This document shows positions 45,713 through 58,697 of a stretch of 64,000 bases of DNA, one piece after another (the first letter of the stretch is position 1; the number at the start of each line of letters is the position of its first letter). Source of the DNA: Isoetes taiwanensis (taxonomy: Eukaryota > Streptophyta > Lycopodiopsida > Isoetales > Isoetaceae); assembly GCA_021234155.1 (NCBI GenBank), contig JAJEKV010000010.1:8085945-8149944 (forward strand). The letters are read 5' to 3'. A program made the position numbers and the translations under genes. The notes beneath the pieces were generated by a model, which searched no databases, was not told where the DNA came from, and was given only the letters and a program-made list of their open reading frames with translations.

Positions 45713-45930
45713 AATTCAAAATGTGCTTTTTGTTAAAAAGGGCTTTTACATTTGAGGTTGGCAGGTCTTAGGTGTTGTATCCCACTTTTAAGTCAAAGTA
45801 GGTATCAGCGCATACCTTTTCTTCCAAATTTTTTTTGTTTAGGGGAAAAAAAGTGTTTTAATGTAGGAATTCAAAATGTGCCATTTTGTTAAAGGCTTTA
45901 CATTTGGGGGTTTGAGGGTCTTGGCGTTTG
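45713..45930. repeat. Two copies of a ~65 bp repeat 155 bases apart
   Basis: GAATTCAAAATGTGC followed by TTTTGTTAAA and GGCTTTTACATTTG occurs at about 45713 and again at about 45868, with small indels. Confidence 0.75.
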
Positions 45931-48229
45931 GAGTGATTTTAGGAGTGTCTTCCCGATAGAAATGACACATTTTGGTGATATCTGAATATTTATTTGGATT
46001 TGATTCTCATTAAACGAAACACGAGAACACGATGTAGGTAAGCAGGTGATGCACGCTTGTGTAGTCATATGTGCACAAAATGTACTTTCGCATGCATATA
46101 TTTCCATTCATGTTTGTGACTTACTGTACCCACTCATGGCTTGGTTTATCAATTCTCGCTGGCCACAACTTTTATCTTAAATACAATGTAATGCTAGCGG
46201 CAATTGCAAAGAGCACCAACCTTGTGTGGCAATGAAGTAATTGATACATAAAAAATATATTTCATCTATACTTCATAAACAAATAGTACCTTGAATAAAA
46301 CCAAGATCTCAGGCTTGAATTCAATCTCAAACCTTTTGTAATGAAGCTGAGAAGTTTATTGAATTAATAATGAAGAAACAGAGTTTATTAGTACGAAAAA
46401 AACCAAATGCAAGCTATGAGATCTAATTATGTTTGACCTTGCTATTTCCATAATTGCGAGAAGCTTAGGTTTACCAATTCTCTTTAAGATTTGTGTAGGA
46501 CTTATTCTCTTTGAGCTTTATCGCGCATTTACGTATGATACTTCGCAAAACCAAATATATAAAACACCAAAATTTTTAACCTACTTGTGTGGCGGTGAAC
46601 TTTTGAATGAAATAAAGTGATACGCGAAAATATCTGACTCTTGAAATTTCCCGCATAATGGTTCAATGAGCGAGACAATAGGAAGAAGAATAACAAATGC
46701 TTGTGTCAGGTAGCGATTAACATTCCTTAAATGTCATGTCTATGGATTCATAAACAAATGTGCAGGGCAAAGCCGGAGTCTGGCAGACTCAATCACAAAC
46801 CCTTTTGTAATAAGAGGCGAAGGTGTCCTTTGATCGGTGGAAACGGCTACGCCGGATACTACGAGGGGACTACGCGGAGGTACTACAGGGGACGTGACAA
46901 AAAAGGCTGGGGCATAATGAAAACTACATTCGGAGGAGAATCTATAAGCCCATTTAAGCCTTACAGCGTAAATCATGAGCGTGCAATTACTCACGAAACT
47001 CTTTGAGCAGGAAAAAAAGAAAAAGCGGTTGTGATGCGAGAGAAAACCTGAGAAAGACTCAATGGTTATGTCTCTAGTTTGTCGAACGTGGGATGACTCT
47101 GTCATTTTGAACATCTACCTACTGCATATCGAGAGAAAGTTTCCACTTGGGATCAAAATCCTATAAAATAGCAGGAATGGAGCTAAATTTGATGCATACT
47201 TGCTATCTTGCAATCAAATATTCAATGCAGCCTATTTTTGTGAAAGAAAGGTAGCGGCTACGTACCCATCAAATGCGGTTGGCTAAGTAGACATAAAATC
47301 CCGGCTGCTTAAGCAAAAATGCTTGCCTAGCATCCCTTTGCATATGAACCAATGTAGGTTTGGCCCATGTCACGGATGCATGGCGTGATTGATTCGATTC
47401 AAAATGCGGACCAAGCAAAAAAGCCTAGGAATCCCTTACTTGATTTGTGCCCAATGTCGATTCATGTAAGTGGGACATCGCTAGGTTGTGTTTCGATGTG
47501 GTCATGGGCGCGGGGTAGAATCAAGCAGGAGCTCATTTGGGTACGTTTTAGAGGATATTGGGGTGGCACGACCTAGCAGGCCCAAGTAAAAATTGAATGA
47601 GCGACATACCAAGAATAAAAATCAGGGGCATTCAATGGCAGTTGGTCGCTCAAAGTATACGTCAAGCCTAGTGTCTAATCTATTCCTGGCAATTTTCCCA
47701 TTGGCCCATTTTACGCTAAGTGCATGCATCATCTACATACAAAAAATACATGCCAAAATCTTTTAGCCATTTCCATAAACTAAGCGTTTATTTATCCTTA
47801 TACGTATTCGGCTCAGTGCGCTTGAATCGGAAATGAGTTTTCTCGCATGGCATTCTTGGTGAGGTCAATTTAGGGATTCCACGAAAGTGCGAGTAGACTT
47901 GTCTTTTATGGCAACAGTTTTTGCCTCGTGCTTCGTTTCTCTGGGCAATGCCCATACCAAAGGGTAGAGGATGGCTTGTATCACGTCGGCCCGATCTGCA
48001 ATTTCAGCAATACAAGAATTAAGTCAGTTTGGGTCTTCCGTCCAATCAATCCTACGCCCTCCACGTTTGGGAAACTGATACAACACATCAAAACATAATA
48101 TAGGATAGTAATTTTCGCGATACATAACTAAGAATAGAACTTCTCATTGGGGAAAATAGAAGCGGCATGGAGATCACACTGACCGAAATCATTTGGTACT
48201 GCAATTGCAAGCAAGGCATTTGGCGTCGA
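45931..48229. other. Unassigned sequence
   Basis: A minus-strand frame of 124 codons (46740-47114) is serine/phenylalanine-rich and unrecognised. Nothing else could be supported in this stretch. Confidence 0.3.
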
Positions 48230-48810
48230 TATCTTCATAAAAGCGAGGTATACATTGGAACAATAGGAATAGATAGAAGCAAAAAATAGAAAACTTTTCT
48301 TTGGAAGCAAAAATAAGGTAGATACAACGGCTAAGGGATCTTCGCAGTCCTCTAAACTGATTTTTCATATCTGCTGAGAACAGTTCTCATCCTCGCGACA
48401 AGACTTCTTATCCCATATCAGCTACAAAGGCGAAATGCGTGGCGATTTCAGCGCCACAAACCTGGGCACCGTGCCTCTTAGTCGCATGGCGGAATGAACA
48501 CGAGCTCAACGTCTGCATTTCGTCGCAGGCCTCCCTCGTGAAGGCTAATGCATGGCCTCGTGTTCTTTCGGCGGCCAGGAGCGGTTGTTTTCATCGTGGT
48601 CTCGCTGAATCTCTTCGCCCACCCACGCAGGGTGATGTCACCAGCGACTCACAGAAGCGTGGGGAGTCACTAACCGTGGTACGGCGCACAGAAGTGATGA
48701 TGCCGCCAGACGAGGAAAGGTGGAAGGCGGGCGGAAGTAGAAATGAAACTTGGCAGAGAAAGCCGGAAGAAGCGTCGGAGGAGTCGGCGTGACATGATCT
48801 TCTATTTATA
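48230..48810 (-). repeat. Duplicated gene-like block, copy 2
   Basis: Counterpart of 44600-45110. On the minus strand a good TATA box, TATAAATAGA, lies at 48810-48801. Downstream the three frames give coil-like text (LAAERTRGHALAFTREACDE) but no intact product. The + strand carries an ATG-to-TGA frame of 117 codons (48439-48792) which is open in this copy only. Similarity to copy 1 is clearest around GGGTGATGTCA and the TATA end. Divergence may be partly sequencing error. Confidence 0.5.
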
Positions 48811-50086
48811 ACACTTAGGTCCACCACGGGGTGCTTCAGCGTGGTGTGAGAATAATCGATCAAACTACTGCATCATATTTGTTTCTTGAGATAGATATCA
48901 CCGCGGCCGAAAACCTAGATGACCAATCGGTGATATGTTTGGCGTGATGTGAATAAATACAAATAAATAATTTTATTAGAATTTCGGAAGGACATCTTGG
49001 CCACATAAATGTTTCTGCAGTACCAGTTGAGAAACATAACCCAAAATTTCTCAAGCAAGTAGATCTGATTTCATGCTCTATTTAATCCCCGCGCCTTTGA
49101 TCCAACAAGGCAATGACTTCCGTATTGTCACGACCCCGACTTTAGCAACGGGTGAGTCAAGCGATAAAAATTTAACATATTGCTGCTTGCATGAGGCGGA
49201 AGCGTTCGTCAAAATATTATAACACAACATCCATAGAATTGCTATCACCCTTCGGTGTTTGATGCCAATTGGGGAATAGTTCACGAACATACATGAAATA
49301 CGGATGTAATAGACAAACTCGCACCTTTTTGGGTAGAAAGTTCTGTGAAAGTTATCTCCCATTCGCAGATCTGCAGGGTATATGGCTAACAATGTAGAGT
49401 CATCAATCTTTCACACGTCACAAATTGCATAACAATAAGAAAAAATCATCTACTTCCCACAAATAAGAACCCTCAAGCTTATCTTCTTCACATTTATCCT
49501 CATCTACCGGGCTTATCTTTTAGCGATTGGTGAAGGGCACATGGCTGTAGTCCTGTTGCGCTGGCACTGCACGGAGCGGCAGAATTCTTCTTAGTTGGTA
49601 GTTGCTTCTCATCTTGACCATCCAGGGAACTCAGGCCTCTCATAGGCTATACTTTAAGCTATAGCATTGCGGTATAATTAGACATAAACCTCTTTGTCCA
49701 AATCCTCTTTAAAATCCTAGGCCTAAGTTTACCCATTCGGCCAGAATGTTGATAAGCTGTCTTCTTTTGGCCATTAACAGGCGGGTTCACCGGTATATCA
49801 TATGGCCAGGTATTCTTGCCTTCCACTACAGGTAAACGTTATGTCGACTTAACTTCTTTTCATCCTCATCCCCATCCTCATCACCTTAGAGTCATCCTCC
49901 CTCCTCTAGATTCACCCCAAGGCGGTCACATTAGAAGCTAAACTTTCTACATTCTTGCTCTTCTTGCTTGAGAATCTATCTCATTTCTACGTCGCAGTAG
50001 GCATCATCCGCACATAATGACTCCCCTTGAGGCAAAAGATTTCATTGTTTCGATTAATATCTTGGTTTGGCCGGCAGATACAATAA
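48811..50086. other. Unassigned; acidic coding-like text on the minus strand near 49870
   Basis: The minus strand around 49900-49860 reads DEDGDEDEKK in one frame, like the acidic tail of the module at 42766, but no start or complete frame can be drawn. The rest is featureless. Confidence 0.25.
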
Positions 50087-50337
50087 CTACTTAAATGCAA
50101 AAGCGGCAAAGAAATAAGACCATTGCACGGGGGCCCAGCGGCCGGGGAGGAGGCCGTTGGCGACATTCTTGAAAAACATCTTCCACTGTTTACCGTGGGA
50201 AAGCGCCTCCTCTAAAATTTTGGTTCCGGAATCACGAGCGGGACATGCACTTAAAGGGGCGTCTGGCTGAGACCAGCAGTGGGGTGAAAGCTAAGAGCAA
50301 CCTACGCGCCAATGGCATCCGGCTGGCTCTGCGCCAT
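50087..50337 (-). pseudogene. Gene-like module, two frame segments
   Basis: On the minus strand an ATG at 50337 opens MAQSQPDAIGA and stops at a TAG near 50302. Further on, an open stretch from about 50222 to a stop at 50089-50087 reads KILEEALSHGKQWKMFFKNV and NGLLPGRWAPVQWSYFFAAF. This looks more like real protein than random translation, with aromatic residues and a helix-like start. I do not recognise it. The two parts are in different frames or separated by stops, so the module is broken or mis-sequenced. Confidence 0.3.
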
Positions 50338-51254
50338 GATGTCCAACTCCTTTAATGCGTGGGATAAATGGGTGAAACAACTTCCTCGTTGTCATGAGGC
50401 GGATGCATACCATTCGGGGAACTTCACACCAACCGTCCATGAAGCAAGCAGCGAAAACAGAAGATGTTTAGGGCGGTAAAGGCGGTATCCTTTGAACAAG
50501 TAGCCGTTGGCCGATTATAGAAAGGGGACTACGGTAGTTGGCGGAAGTTTAGTATTTGTTTTGGGTTAGGAGGTTAGGATTAGGGGTTGGATCACCGCGA
50601 CGAAGACTATGTGCGACAAAAAAACACCAATGCTGGCGTGGTATGATCCTCCGCACGTATAACAAAACAAAATTAAACGAAGCTAGGCTGAAGGAAATGG
50701 ACTAAGAGATTAAACATAAAGCCATTACATTAAAATATTTATACATATAGAAAAAACTTCAAAAGCGCTACGGCTTTTTGCGGTCTTTCTTCAACATTTA
50801 TTATTATAAATTTTGACCATAATTTACTTTCGAGGTCCTTATTGAGCGAAGGAAGCATGTCATGACAGCAGTGCGCTTGGCATGTATTCATTTTGGCCTA
50901 AAGTCTCAGAGCGGGCAGAGCCACCAATTGGCAAGCCCATTTGAAGAGCATTTAAAAGGTTAGCCGAATTAAGCCAGCGGGTATGATGCTATGGCACCAC
51001 ACTCTTAAGGAATCTCTCCTCACAGGCACGGCAAATGGGAGCGGAATGACCATCTGGAAGTACTCTTAAAATTAAATACTCCACGAAGGCTTTGTGCGGG
51101 CTTAGATGTCTTCAAACCGACCCACTGCCTCACTTGCGGCATTTGAACTGTTGCTTTCGTGAGCTCTTAGGCCGCCTCCTCACCCGGCGTTTGCGAGTAC
51201 ATTCTCAGCTCGGCAGATGCCTACCACACGTCATTAGCCTTCCCCTTTACGGCG
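50338..51254. other. Probable broken coding on the minus strand, unassigned
   Basis: The minus strand from about 51290 to 51090 reads VTFKSKRRPNAVKGKANDVW and, later, ELTKATVQMPQVRQWVGLKT with stops between. This may be the continuation of a module whose TATA box is at 51600. No product is recognised. Confidence 0.25.
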
Positions 51255-51590
51255 TTGGGCCTCCTCTTTGATTTGAAAGTCACAGCACCTCCACGAGCGA
51301 GGAGGCGAGAAGAGCAAGAGGCGACACTGACCGTCAATCCGGCGTCATATTACGCTCGCGGTCTCTCTACATTTCATCCTCATCACCAGAGGCAGAATTT
51401 TCACTTACCGGTTTGCTTCTCAGCGTACATCATCCGGTTTGCCAAGGTCTTACAGTGCGGCATAGTGGGAGGAAGAATCTCTGTCGAGAGACTTGATCGG
51501 ATGAAGAAGCGGACTAATGTAATCCGCGGCCTTACACCACACAGATGGATCTTGCGGTTGGCAGTTGCACCATGGCTACAGAATATGGCG

Positions 51591-51600
51591 CTTTATATAG
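51591..51600 (-). promoter_or_regulatory. Candidate TATA box
   Basis: CTATATAAAG on the minus strand at 51600-51591. An ATG follows at 51573, too close for a normal leader. Its frame stops after 14 codons. Together with the boxes at 44145 and 48801 it marks a run of similar module starts on one strand. Confidence 0.3.
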
Positions 51601-52932
51601 ACACGGCAAAATGACAAACTGGCAAAGAGATAAATAGTAAAAGCGGTAGTAAATATAGTGGTAACATTTTAGTAAAGTATACGAACCCTAAAAAATATAG
51701 AAGGACAAAACTCAGATTTCAACATCGGTACAAATAAAAACGAGATTCAAAGCGGTGGCAGAATAGAAAATTTCTTGTTGATGTGAACTCACTAAAACTT
51801 TACATTTCCATCTTTTTGTAACCCCTAATGCCATCAATAAAATAATGGAAATTAGTGGCAATCTCTCATCTCCATTAGCACTTTCCTTTTAAACAAATCT
51901 TGGCATTAAACTTTTGGTGGTGTATCGTAAACTTCCCTCCCTCTCACATACTCGGAATATCACATGGCCAGGGAGTGCATGCATTGTAGTCCTCAGCAAA
52001 ACCAAAAGTTGTGCAACCTCTCTTTTTCATTTCCTTAGTTCTAGTTGATAGCATTATAAATATTGTTTGGAAGAAAGTGTATCACGAACTTAAAGGGAGG
52101 GACTTAACTCATTGGACCTCTGTTAGTTCCAGGCGGATGATTGGTGGAATCGAACTTTATCAATTGGGACAATAAGCATCCACAAAGTATTGACGGGGGA
52201 AAACGCATTATATATCTTAGGGAGCTTTTGGGAACTACCAGCCATCTGGAATATGTGTAAAATGCATCAAGCGATTGTAAGAGATTTTTGAAACTCATCC
52301 TCATATAAAGTTTTGATTTCAGCTTACCTCATATTATGCATTTTCTTCGTTCACAATTACATTGATTCTCATTAGTCTGGCTTAAAGGGGGGGCATTCAG
52401 GCCTCAAACTCGGTTTCACGACGCCTAAGTTCATAATCATGTAAAAAGCAAGGCGATTTTCACCGCTGAGTCCGCGGCATCCATACCTTGAAAAGACGGT
52501 CGATATCTATAACCCGATGCGACGAAGTACACACTACTAATAGCTGGTAGGAATGGCATCCACGGCCGTCGATAAACATAAGCACTGCTGTCAAATTTGT
52601 TTGCCAACCACGCATTATTATGAAAAGAAAATGAAAAATGAAGTCACCGGCGAAACTATCCTCTACGCGGTCGTAGTGACAAGGCCCAACCCGGCGTCTC
52701 GTGTAATCCGATTAAAGTGGTTACCATTTAGAACGAATTTGACTGTTTTGATGGAATTAAGCTCTTTAGCGGCACCATCCAGAAGAGGTACTCATGCATA
52801 TGTTATATACACCACTAAGTAAAAACAAGATTCCAGCAGACTCTTTTATCCTATCAGTAATGCCTTGCGTCCAGGTCGCCGCACATGCAAGCCCAACTCT
52901 ATGCTGCGTTGATGTGACATACTCACCTGAAC
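51601..52932. other. Unassigned sequence
   Basis: No supported gene or repeat; frames under 90 codons. Confidence 0.35.
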
Positions 52933-53520
52933 CTATTGAGACAGAGCCTCCACTTCTTGGCCTTGGGAGTTACTGTAAATGGGGCAAGAACAGAAATTAG
53001 GGGCTGCATGGGTTGCGGATGAGGTGAAGGAGGATTGCGCCCGTGGCCAGGGTAGCGATCTGAGAGTTTGGGCGTAAAATTTGGCCGGGGAGTTGAGTGG
53101 CCGGTGGCGGTGCGTGGAAGTCAAAGTCACCATTATTATTTTTGAAGCGTGGCGACTCCCAGAAAATCTGGTCATTAAATGGTTGCAATAAAACGGTATC
53201 CCCCTATAGAAATACGCCGTATGGTTCTGCCAAGTAAAACTGCTCATCCTTCTACACCTTGATATCTGAGGCTTTAGTAAAGAGCGAAGCCTGATTGGTC
53301 TGCGTAGTCGGCGTGGAAATCTTTTAGCCCAGATAGGGGCCATTTCGGACCCCAAATCCGCCCTAATGAAACTAAGCCCCGAGAGCAAAATTAGGAAGCT
53401 AAAAGCTAAATATACAGCGACAATACGAAACTGGATTCGCTGGGAAGGTCTAAGAGCTCCGTATTTCGCAAGCATGTACGGCACAAAATGATGGAAAGCA
53501 TTATAGCTAACAAAGATCAT
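52933..53520 (-). CDS. Longest open frame of the right part, 195 codons, unrecognised
   Basis: The frame starts with ATG and contains one hydrophobic segment near residues 30-52 (VAVYLAFSFLILLSGLSFI) that could span a membrane. The rest is rich in Arg, Ser, Pro and His, the composition expected of chance frames in GC-richer noisy DNA. There is no recognisable domain, no promoter, no neighbour and no second copy. It is listed because it is the longest frame between 20 and 64 kb, not because I believe it is a gene. Confidence 0.12.
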   Translation of the reverse strand: MIFVSYNAFHHFVPYMLAKYGALRPSQRIQFRIVAVYLAFSFLILLSGLSFIRADLGSEMAPIWAKRFPRRLRRPIRLRSLLKPQISRCRRMSSFTWQNHTAYFYRGIPFYCNHLMTRFSGSRHASKIIMVTLTSTHRHRPLNSPAKFYAQTLRSLPWPRAQSSFTSSATHAAPNFCSCPIYSNSQGQEVEALSQ

Positions 53521-55189
53521 ACTTCATGAAAGCGCCTAAGAGCTCCCACATTTGCAGAAACATATGTAGCACCAAAGCGAGCGAAGGCTTTGATATGCTT
53601 TTGACCAAGCAGAACATCAAAGCTTCTAAAAGAATATATAAGCTCCCAAATTCTGACATGCTTTAAAATACAACTCTATACAAATATAAATTTGCGCAAA
53701 TAAACACAAGCAAAATCTATAGAACAAATAACAAAAGGGCGTAAATAGAAATCATGCAAGGAAAATGAGAATTTGGACCAAGCTATCACCATCAAGCCAA
53801 AAGCGATTGGGGATAAAAATTAAAAATTACTCAAACAGCGGCAAGCGCACATCTTACCAGCGATATAATAGCATCTGCTCCCAAATCCTTGAACCGCATA
53901 ACTCATCTCAAATTAGAAACTTCTATTCTCTTTCACCACCTAATAACCCATTACAAACTTGTGCATGACAAGGGCGGTTGGGTAGTAGTTTTTGAAAACA
54001 CCAAGCGCAAACAATAGGTCTTTACTAAAAAGAAAAGCGGTAGGTGACAAGCTTGAGCTCAAGCATCAAAGGTTTAAGTGCACAGCGGTACGTGGGAGTT
54101 ACGCTAACTTATCGCCACTGAAAGGCACAGAAGATCTTACTCATTAAAATCTTAAGCGATGTACTTATGGGAACAACAAATTATGATCTTCACGATATTG
54201 GGGTTGTTATCTCCAAAAAGAAACAAATAGAGACTCGCATAGATAATGCGACTAAAAATTGAGAAAAGCGGTACTTACCCATCGAGAATAAGGAATGAAG
54301 CTGAGAAACAATAGAAGTAGCGCCACTCTTTCACGCAAAATTATAAAGGATCTGGTGTTCTTGAGGGTGTTCCCCATGTGCTATGTATCTGGCTGCATAC
54401 TTCAGCAGCCGAGACAGCAAAAGAAATTATGATGATCGATAAGCTAAGGGGCAAGTTACACGCGCATAACTAAAAATACGATTTTGATCCTCCCTATTTA
54501 CGAAAATCAAACTACACTAGCCTTTGGAAAGAAAACCGCAAACTACATTGCATGCATGCGGTCAAAGGATTCAAGATTACAGCGACAGCGATGGACTTGG
54601 AAGAAGAAAAGAATCAACCTAAGCACTACGGTAAATGGATGTCCAGTCGTCTAAACAAAGAAAGTAGAGCTCTCGGGTTAATATGAATCCTCACAGCTTG
54701 AGCAAATCCTACTTTAAAATTTTAAATGGGTAGATCACGGCTTCCGGCCTGGTCAAGGGATCAAGTGCAAGCTGACTGAGTTTTGCCTAGTATGTAATGC
54801 CGAATCAAGACGTGAATGGCAGAGCCTACTTCCTTAGTAGATCCGAGAACTCATGAGTCAAGCCCGGCTGACAAGCGTAACATCTTGAAAAAATCAAAAA
54901 TACTACAGGAAACCAAGAGCATCACAACTCGAAGGTATTCAATGCGGAGCTTAGCACAATGTGTTGGGGCATTTAACAAGATAAGCCTCCTTTTAACCCG
55001 GCAAAGCGACTCAAGCCAAGGGGCTAGGCATAACCCTAAATTCAAAAGTAAGTTATTTGTAATGGAATCAAAGATGAGTGGAAGATAGCACATAAAGAGA
55101 GAGAAAACAAGAGCCCTAAGGAGGAGAATGAGAAACGGTGATAGAGACAAAGGAAAACACGCCCAAATGCTACAGAGGGAACACTCTGA
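53521..55189. other. Unassigned sequence
   Basis: No supported gene. A short block at 55130-55175 (GGTGATAGAGACAAAGG, AAAACAC) resembles 30440-30470 and 62140-62170 of the long direct repeats, so repeat-family sequence reaches here. Confidence 0.35.
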
Positions 55190-55740
55190 AGCGAACCGTC
55201 AGTAGCCTCCCGGCCGGTTATCTGGCATCTCAAAGCAGATAAATCCATGCATCCATTTCCTATTTCTTCCGTCCATTGCCACTTTGGACATTGGTTTTTC
55301 AACAACATAGTTAAAAGTAGTACGCACTTGGCAAATTTCGGAACAAATACTGCGATAATAAGCGGCCAATCCCGAGAAACTCATGGCTTCATATACATTC
55401 CTTTGGCATGAGCCCAAGGGCCCAGATACCCTCGAATAATGTGGGATCCACATTACACAGCTACTTAGATATAATGTAGCCCAAATATTCCACAATGCTT
55501 TTAAAATTCACATTTGACATCTTGGCACACAACTTATATATACGAAGCGAGGGGTTATTACAGATTTACAGTAATTTTAAATGTTTTCATCAGGATTTGG
55601 ATCAAATTATAAAATATACATAGTCTTGCGTGAAGCATTCTCTCAAAACTTTTGGAAATGCCGGGCGCACTCTTGTGAGGTCACTTCCTAATGGCCATAA
55701 TTTTCAAGGGGTTTTCTGAATTCTTTTACTAACTTAGCAT
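55190..55740 (-). pseudogene. pol: Ty3/gypsy reverse transcriptase remnant
   Basis: Read on the minus strand across shifting frames, the order of RT motifs is preserved. A degenerate M-P-F-G..A-P region lies near 55680-55645, PKVLRECFTQDYVYFI near 55640, and a reduced Y-x-D-D area with DPNPDENI next. Then comes KLCAKMSNVNFKSIVEYLGYIIS around 55530-55470. The connection region reads FSGLAAYYRSICSEIC near 55380 and QWTEEIGNGCMDLSALRCQI near 55275. This is the usual layout up to the start of RNase H. Frames change every few dozen bases, so either the copy is very old or the sequence is full of indel errors. No integrase was found downstream on this strand, and upstream gag is not recognisable. 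Confidence 0.75.
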
Positions 55741-58619
55741 TACTCTGCTATAAGGATGGGAAAACTTTTTCCAATTTTTGAGGTTCATGCTTAGGTTTCA
55801 TTTTGGGGAATCTCTTATTAGTTCCTAACGAGGGAATGATACTCTTTGTCACCACCAGATCGTATACGATACCTTTGTGAGCGTCCCCTACTTCTTCTAC
55901 GATGCTCCATCATTGTTAGAAAGCGGAGTTCATGCATACAGCAACCAAGCGGCGAGGGGCCATCTTTGACACCAATCGCCCAGTGATGGATGGGTAGAGT
56001 GGGTCATTTGCCGAATCTTCCCTGGGACTATCTGGGCTGAGGCGTGGTAAACGCATAAGCACATGACATCAACATATCATGAGTCACCGAAGGTGGGCTA
56101 CACCTATAACAATACATGTAATATGTAGTAATAATATTATCCAAGTGAGATCCCTGCGATGGCTCGGTGAGACTCACGTATCTTACGGCTGATGGGCGCT
56201 GAAGTCATGCAAGCAGGAATGCATAGAAGTGGATTACTTGGTGGCATAGAAACATGGTTGTTGGGTAAGGTCCATTCCATCGCCCCTCCACTGTGCACGC
56301 TGTGAGGTGGTTTGAGAGAGTCACAGGAACGGACCGTAGCGCCCCGGGAATTGAAATCTTGAGGAGGGGCTACTGGCGGGATTACATCTTCCCGGTCACG
56401 ATGAGGTAGGAGGAGAGTCTCTCCTCCCTCCGGAGGCATGCATGCCCATCTGTGGCTAAAGGGCGTGCGTATTGACTTGAAACCTCGGCCCAGAGGTGGC
56501 CGCGAGAGTGTAGGTTCATGCACCTTGTACCCACCGCAGGTAGCAAAACCATTAAGCGCGCTAAGATCAGGTAGGCTTCACACACAGGAGGATCATCCCG
56601 GTGATCAGGACAAGTCCCCTTATTTCCGCAGGTCTAGCCCGCCCACTCCCACAGCGAGGCCGAACTCTTGTACACCACCAGACCCACGTGGTGGAATTAA
56701 TGAGGGTTATCTAGAGATCATCTACTCTTGAGAAGGTTTGAAGGTCTGTCTCCCTTCCCATATACACGGGGAGAGCATAAGATGAACATCATGTCAAGGC
56801 AGAAATCGCGAATAAGATCTAATCTATGTAGCTAAACATACATGGTTAGGTTCCTTCATTCACGGTAGTGATCTTAGGATCTCTGAGAACGCTAAAGGCT
56901 GATCTCAACATACTATCCTAGCTCATTGCGGGCCACAAAATTAGATTTTGCACAAATTCGCGATTTACTTGATCCTTGGCACTCCAAGCACTTTCCGAAT
57001 GATAAATGCCTTAGATTCTTCGAAGGCGGTTGCTCTTGAGGAATCTAATGTGCAAAGGCATTTCAGTAGTAGCGGCTTGTCTTGGCTTGAGTAAGCTTAG
57101 GAAGCTTGAGAATAGGAAAATGGAAAAGGTTGGTTTTCCCTTTTGATTTTCTCCCGTAGACTTTTAGGGTTAAGGTTAGAAGGACCAAATGAGAGGTATT
57201 GCCACTTGGCAAAGTTTAATGCATAATGTTTAATATGCATGCATGCAACATCTGAGAGGTTGCATCTCACGGCGCAGCTGCTACGGCTCTCAAGTACTTG
57301 TCATGATGACATGTACCGCGTGACGTAAGAATTATAATATACGTATTAGGATGACATGTTATCTTTAGGCAATCCTCTATCCAACTTGCAAGGAGTTTGA
57401 ACAGGATTTTGACGAGATCATGAAAGAGGGTGGGAAGGCGACCCGCGGGAAGCGTGGCGGCATGGGGAATGATCACATATGTGTTGCCCGCTCCGGACAC
57501 CATTTTAGCATCCCCGGGGCATGAGGCCATACTCTCGCGTGAGTCCTACATAAACCGGATCCTACTTGAACCATAAAATTGGGTAGATCCTACACCTATG
57601 ACTTCCGCAGGGTTCTAGAGCGTAGAGGAGGCCACGGCCGCCCTCCACCCCTTCATAAGGCGGCTTTGTTCGGTATGCCATGGTATTATATTTTTGTATT
57701 ACTGCTTCCTTTATTTCTTGTTTCTTTCTTGTAGGTGTATGTTGGTTGTACCTGGTGCAGATATAGAAGTACTGAACTAGGCACAAAAGTTATAAGAGTA
57801 CGAAAATGGGTCTTCTCAATGGCTACCAGCAATTTGGGAAAGCCAAAAATTGGAGCAAAAAATTCCAAGGGTTTTGCAAGGAAATCCACCATAAAGAGAA
57901 AGTCATGAGCGATTTATTTCTTTGGAAAGAACCACATAAACCATGAACCAACAAAATAGATCGCATATTAGAGAAGTAGTTTGAGATTCTTTTGGTGGTA
58001 TTTAGTGATATTGAGAATGCGTAACTAGATGTTTTTATTGTTATTTATTAGTGAAATTAAAAGTTTATAGCAGTTATTTTATTATTATTTAATGGTGATA
58101 GAAATTAAAGTTTTTCAGCGACTTGATGTAGAAGCACGTGAGGGCTCAACATGGTGTTGCATTTGATAATCTGAAGTGAAAGCGCCAAGATGTGGTATTT
58201 TGAGGTAATCATATATAAAATGAAATCACGGTAAATTATGCTTTAGATGATTTGATGTTTTGGAAGTGTTTATACGTTGTTAGAGTTGAAACTTACATTT
58301 CAATTCTATGGTTTTATGAGACACGGTTATATAATGACAAAAAGCTATTATATGCTTTGGAGAAGAATACTCAAAGCTAGCAAGCAGTAGTTTGGGAGTG
58401 GGCGTAAAAGAAGCCCATTTGGATAAGGGAAGTCGAGACATGCACAACAAGCGTGCTAGCGTAGGAGTCCTATAATTCATGATAATATCTTGTCACCATT
58501 ATTAAAACTTTATTAAAAAGTGGTTGTCTTCTGAGTGCTAGAAAGGAAGATACAGTCGACCCATAAATCTTGGTAGTCTTTGAGGTGAACTTACATTTGC
58601 CATGAGAAATTTGTGAGTT
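55741..58619. other. Unassigned sequence
   Basis: A minus-strand frame of 128 codons (56137-56523; Pro/Ser/His-rich) and one of 87 codons (57267-57530) are open but unrecognised. If the RT at 55190 belongs to a larger element, its gag would be expected here on the minus strand. No zinc knuckle was seen. Confidence 0.3.
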
Positions 58620-58697
58620 TCCCTATTTCTCTTCTTTTCTTTTTCTTTTTTTCACTTTCTTTTTGCTTTTTTTGCTTTTTTTTTTTTTTTTTTTTGG
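58620..58697. repeat. Pyrimidine tract ending in poly-T
   Basis: About 80 bases of almost only T and C with a terminal run of roughly 20 T. Length is likely to be inaccurate. Confidence 0.9.

Noticed and set aside
48439-48792. Plus-strand frame of 117 codons in the duplicated block
   Set aside because: Not conserved in the homologous block at 44600-45110, and the TATA box points the other way.
51255-51614. Plus-strand frame of 119 codons
   Set aside because: It runs opposite to the better coding-like text and TATA box on the minus strand; no recognisable domain.
56137-56523. Minus-strand frame of 128 codons as the gag of the element with the RT at 55190
   Set aside because: Pro/Ser/His-rich, with no capsid-like text and no CCHC zinc knuckle.
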